Source: Ailurus styani (Eukaryota; Chordata; Mammalia; Carnivora; Ailuridae). From it: DNA of 64,000 nucleotides. The position numbers and the translations under genes are program-made. Positions 60,219 to 64,000 of the stretch are shown here, one piece after another (the first letter of the stretch is position 1; every line of letters starts with the position of its first letter). The stretch covers positions 345,569 to 409,568 of the forward strand of contig LNAC01000374.1 in the NCBI GenBank assembly GCA_002007465.1. The letters are read 5' to 3'. The notes beneath the pieces are model-generated. The model worked only from the letters and a program-made list of their open reading frames with translations, was not told the origin of the DNA and made no database searches.

Positions 60219-60815
60219 AATTTTAAATTTTGTTCTTAAGAAATTAATAAAGATATCAAAGGTCAGTATCAACACAGATTAATCTTATTTTATGTACACC
60301 TGAAGTCTCTGAAATGTGTGGTGTTCTACCAGTGACATCTTGTGGTATACAAATCCTTTGACTTCATTTCAATCAATTTGTTGAAAAAATATTGATAATT
60401 TTAAAATAATTTTACAAGTGAGAATACTATTTACAACATAGCTCATTACCGCATAGATTTGACTATTTCCTTCTTCAAATGATGTGCTCTAAAACAACTA
60501 AGTACAGTCAAAACCTTACATAGCTAGATTCCTTCTCTATAAAAATGTCACTTGCCATTCTTAAAATGTCCTGCTGCATCTTACAAAGAAAATAGTCACT
60601 TTTATTCATGTCTTGATGACAATTACAAATACATCTTTATAAAATAAATGCTATTGACAGTTCAAACTATTCTTTTCTTATTTCTTATAATTGACAATAT
60701 TCTAGAAAGTTCCAAGCATGTACAAATTTGATAAGGATAATAAGCAACAGAATTACATTTGAAGTCTCCAATAATCTTTAACGTTTATATAAATCTGAGG
60801 TTTTAAAGTGGTAGA
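60219..60815. other. Unassigned intronic sequence
   Basis: AT-rich; nothing recognised. Confidence 0.4.
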
Positions 60816-61030
60816 GTTAACTTATATCCCCACGAAAACCTGCATGTGGATGTTTATAGCAACTTCATTCATAATTGTCAAACTTTGGATGCAACCAAGT
60901 TGTCCTTCGGTGGATACATTCTGATAATGGAATATTAGTCAATACTAAAAAGAAATTAGTTATTAAGCCATAAAAGACATAATTCATGTTACTTAAATGC
61001 ATGTTACTTAAATGCATCTGAAAAGGGCAG
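60816..61030 (+). mobile_element. Old L1 ORF2 3' fragment
   Basis: 'cgaaaacctgcatgtggatgtttatagcaacttcattcataattg' and 'gaatattagtcaatactaaaaagaaat' are L1 ORF2-end/3'UTR sequence on the + strand. Confidence 0.72.
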
Positions 61031-61586
61031 AACTTCGCTTCATTCAATGCGGTTTGCACAATATCTTGCACAGAGCCTCACACATAGGAACTATCCAATC
61101 CGTGAGTGAGCAGGCTCATGTACTTTCCTGATGTTCTCTGTGTCTTCTTCCTCTAGTACCAAATCAGCCCTGATTCTGAGTAAGAACACAATAAATTCCT
61201 GATTTTTTAAATGACTGGCTGAGAGATTTTTGAAAAAGAAGGGAATTGAGTTAAACTATAAAGTATGGCAGACATTTTATAGAAAAAGGATTCATGTGGG
61301 GGGAGCTGGCGAGGGCGGGGGGGGAGACATTCCATGTGGGAAACAGCATGAGAAATGATAAAAGGCAAAGAAAGGAGTATCCTGGCATCTTCTGGGGACA
61401 TGGAAAAGAATGTCCCAATAGCATGTATGTTCTTGGAAAATAGTTGGCATCAGGCTAGTAAGCAAGGTGGGGTTCCCATATAGAGGGCTGTGCCCACCAG
61501 AATGAGACTACAAGTTTTAGGATACTGGAAGGAAACCACTTTTTTAAATGTCTTTGTATTAACCTTCTCTCCTCACTCCTCACCAG
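61031..61586. other. End of RXFP1 intron 1
   Basis: Unassigned apart from a G-run block at 61298-61324 and the splice acceptor of RXFP1 exon 2. Confidence 0.5.
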
Positions 61587-61724
61587 TGGTTCCTGGGAGT
61601 GGGCAGGATGTCAAGTGCTCACTCGGCTACTTCCCCTGTGGGAATATCACCAAGTGCCTGCCTCAGCTGCTTCATTGCAACGGTGTGGACGACTGTGGCA
61701 ACCAGGCAGATGAGGACAACTGCG
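61587..61724 (+). CDS. RXFP1: RXFP1 coding exon 2 (LDL-receptor class A module)
   Basis: This 138-bp phase 1-1 exon encodes the N-terminal LDLa module of RXFP1. In this receptor family the LDLa module, unusually for a GPCR, is needed for activation: it acts as a tethered activator once relaxin is bound to the leucine-rich repeats. Six cysteines with LDLa spacing are visible (CSLGYFPC, KC, HC, DDC, NC), with the acidic Ca2+-binding end DDCGNQADEDNC and an N-glycosylation site NIT. The acceptor is a pyrimidine tract ending CACCAG at 61586, and a possible branch point lies near 61556-61563. The donor is GTGAGT at 61725. The exon matches RXFP1 rather than RXFP2 through GYFPCGNITKCLPQLLHCNG. The next exons lie outside the window. 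Confidence 0.95.
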
Positions 61725-62024
61725 GTGAGTGAAGCACCCATAGTGACCGCAGGACTCTGGGCGGAAGCCCCAAAGGTGAAGTCGCTGAGACCTCTCATAA
61801 TGAGAAGAGAAAAAGGGAAAGAGAAAACTAAATTGAAATACAAAATAGAAGTCACTTAAGGAAATCTTACATTTCTTTTATTAGCTTAAAATATCCATTC
61901 TTTTCCACGTATTAGTCTCAAAGCCAATATTTCAGGAAAGTGGTGATTGTGCACATCGTTAGGGTTTTTATCCTGCAAACTGGTCCAGTTACCGTCTTAC
62001 CCTCAAGGGGGCTCTGAAACTGGG

Positions 62025-62280
62025 AATATGGGCTCTGCTGCCAGATTGTCAGGTTTGAACCCGGATACAATGAGAACCAACGATGTAGCCTTGAGAATGT
62101 TTTTTAGCATCTCTTTGCCTCCATTTTCTCATGTTAGAAAAGGGTTTGGAAATTGACCCAACAACAAGAGAAGTTGGAAAGATTATATGTAAGGGATTAG
62201 AAGAAAGCAGGCGTAGAGCAGGTGCTAGTTAAGTGTTAACATCTATTGTCCTTTCTTATCTTTTGCTTACAACAGTTCTG
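62025..62280 (+). repeat. MIR
   Basis: 'ggctctgctgccagattgtcaggtttgaacccgg', 'tttgcctccattttctcatg' and 'gtgctagttaagtgttaac' are MIR landmarks, in intron 2 of RXFP1. Confidence 0.75.
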
Positions 62281-63285
62281 AAGGACAAATGAGACCTCCT
62301 AGAAAAGAACAAACAATAAGTCCAGCTTACCTGTTAATTAACCAACAATCATATTTATAATCTCTTTAAGTCAACAAGTGGGGCTTCCAGCCAGCTAGAA
62401 TATCTGGAAAACTTGGCTTTCGGTTAGAATTTTGTTCAAAATTCTGAAGCCTCAAAAACACAAATTTATAAAAGAACTTCAGTTGGCTGGATTTGACTCA
62501 CCAGGAAAATAAGCTTTGGTTAATAATGTAAAATAATGAGATTTCTCACTCATGGAGAAATAAGGTACTATTTTTGGAGGACAAAGACATGCATAACAAT
62601 TTGAAGTGCTGCATAAATAATACACTGAAGAGGACTTGATATTTTCACTCCCTCAAGTAGTAGAGACTTTTTAAGGCATCACTTTGAAGGAGTTAAACTT
62701 CTCAATTTGGAACATTGTTTATCTAGGTGATGGAGGTTAACTCAAAACACACTTTCTAAACTGGTGAGCTTAAGCTAAAATTGCCTTTGATTTGGATGGG
62801 TATACATACGTGTTTTCTTCTTTGAAAATATATATGTATTTTTAAGTATGTATAAATATAAAGTATATATAAATATATAAATAAATATATGTTTTATATA
62901 AGCACATATTAATATAAAATACATGTAAGTATATTTTATATATAATATAAAATATGTATATTCTATCTTGTTAAATACCTAAATACTGAACAAATTTTTT
63001 TAAAAAAGAAAAAAGAAGTGTTCTGCCACTGCCAGACACTTGCCTCTCAAGCTTCATGCAGTTCAGATAGAGAGAGTGGATTGAGAGCTTCCCACCAATG
63101 GTAATGTTGGCAGGAAGCAGGAAAAAACTTGGTGGGACAGGAAATTCGCCGCCAAAAGTAGTTTCTCAGTGAAAAAAAAGTTTGGGAGCTCTTGCTTTAG
63201 TGCTAAATTTAAAGAAACCAAGTAACAAAAGTAACAATCCTCAGAGCGATAATACTTAGTTACTCAAGTTTCTCAGGATTTACCA
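62281..63285. other. Unassigned intron 2 sequence
   Basis: Includes a TATA/ATAA-rich simple stretch at 62825-62965. No exon seen. Confidence 0.4.
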
Positions 63286-63289
63286 GCCA

Positions 63290-63525
63290 GCAAATTCAGA
63301 TGGAGGCACTATGACATTGGAGTGTGGAGATCAGGCTCAGGAGATCTGGATTTCAATTCTGGCTATGAAGAGGGTAAAAATGGCTGTTTTCTTCTCTGTG
63401 AAATAAGAATAATAAAAGTATCTGTGTCCACCCAGTCTTCAAAAGATTCAAAAGATTCCTGTATCTAAGATGCTCAGCCCAGTACTTGACACATAATTAG
63501 CATTCAGTAAATGTTAACTTGTGTA
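63290..63525 (+). repeat. MIR
   Basis: 'gagtgtggagatcaggctcaggagatctggatttcaattctgg' through 'gcccagtacttgacacataattagcattcagtaaatgttaac'. Confidence 0.75.
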
Positions 63526-63534
63526 TCAACGAGC

Positions 63535-64000
63535 TATTATTATTACAAACTTAGTGACATAAGAACTAATCATTTATTTAGCTGACCATTCTGTGGGTCA
63601 ACAACCGGGCTGACCTCGGCGGAGAGCAGCCCTGCCCTTCTCAGCTCAGTTGGACTTTCTCATGCATCCACGGTTATCTGTGGATCAGCTTTGTCGTCAT
63701 GCCTGGGCCCTCGGCTGAGATAACTCTGGTTATCTCAGCTCCAGAGTGGCCCTCCAGCAGGCTAAGCCAAGCTTGTTCTCGAAGTAGAGACATGGCACCC
63801 AGGAATCAACTGGAAGCATACAAGGCCTCTTGACACCTAGGCTCAAAAATGGCACACTCGCCCCACGTCCTTGCCAAAGCAAGTCACAAGTCCAGCCCTG
63901 TTTCAAGGGGTGAAATGGACCCCTCTTCCTGATGAAAAGAGCTGCAAAGTCACACTGCCAGGGGCTTGGGCAGAGGGAGCGCAGCAACTTCTGCAAATTC
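63535..64000. repeat. Ancient dispersed mammalian repeat, family not named
   Basis: 'aacttagtgacataagaac...ttctgtgggtcaac', 'ccagcaggctaagcc', 'acctaggctcaaaaatggcacac', 'agcaagtcacaagtccagccctg', 'gagctgcaaagtcacactgcc' is a familiar old repeat. It runs off the window edge. Confidence 0.6.

Larger units (their letters stand above)
31875..61586 (+). other. RXFP1: RXFP1 intron 1
   Basis: About 29.7 kb between the GTAAGT donor at 31875 and the CACCAG acceptor ending at 61586. It holds L1, SINE, MIR and L2 remnants and several microsatellites, listed separately. No further RXFP1 coding exon is expected here, because the exon 1/exon 2 junction gives the correct protein order. Confidence 0.85.

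Noticed and set aside
1..64000. CRISPR arrays, operons, phage or other prokaryotic systems
   Set aside because: The window is clearly mammalian nuclear DNA; direct repeats present are target duplications and microsatellites.

Overview
This window is a piece of mammalian nuclear genome, almost certainly from a carnivoran and probably a mustelid. It is AT-rich and low in genes. It carries more than 20 copies of the carnivore tRNA-Lys-type SINE (SINEC), L1 pieces with carnivore-type 3' ends, MIR/L2 fossils and long microsatellites. Several SINEs, for example at 14.05-14.25 kb and 30.32-30.51 kb, have a 'gtgggttaaagcctctgcc' type head or the matching body that I associate with mustelids. That placement is from memory and was not tested by search.

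The only cellular gene I recognise is RXFP1, the relaxin-3/relaxin family GPCR also called LGR7, on the + strand. Coding exon 1 (start codon plus hydrophobic leader, 31826-31874) ends in a GTAAGT donor. Coding exon 2 (the LDL-receptor class A module, 61587-61724) lies between a good acceptor and a GTGAGT donor. Intron 1 is therefore about 29.7 kb, and the rest of the gene lies beyond the right edge. A GC/GA-rich block at 31.53-31.73 kb just upstream is the likely promoter/5'UTR.

The other large feature is a defective class II (betaretrovirus-like) endogenous provirus on the - strand at 18810-25072. It has two LTRs (463 and 468 bp), a 6-bp target duplication (tagtcc), a tRNA-Lys3-type primer binding site, a polypurine tract, and broken gag, pro, pol and env. 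Deletions have removed most of CA, NC and the front of protease, and most of the env surface subunit. Stops and frameshifts break the rest, although the integrase core is still readable.

Layout: 0.6-4.6 kb, L1 and L2 remnants, one L1 with a twin-priming inversion; 4.6-16.8 kb, SINEs, MER5A, an L1 3' end and unassigned sequence; 16.8-18.0 kb, GGAA/GAAA and AT-rich tandem arrays; 18.8-25.1 kb, the provirus; 25.6-31.1 kb, SINEs and MITE/MIR fossils; 31.5-31.9 kb, RXFP1 promoter and exon 1; 31.9-61.6 kb, RXFP1 intron 1 full of repeats; 61.6 kb, exon 2; 61.7-64 kb, intron 2 with MIR and other old repeats. I found no bacterial-type systems, CRISPR arrays or complete cellular genes. The most useful novelties are structural: two 'tail-only' retroposition footprints (one inside proviral gag), a twin-primed L1, a perfect 60-nt palindrome, and the provirus itself.
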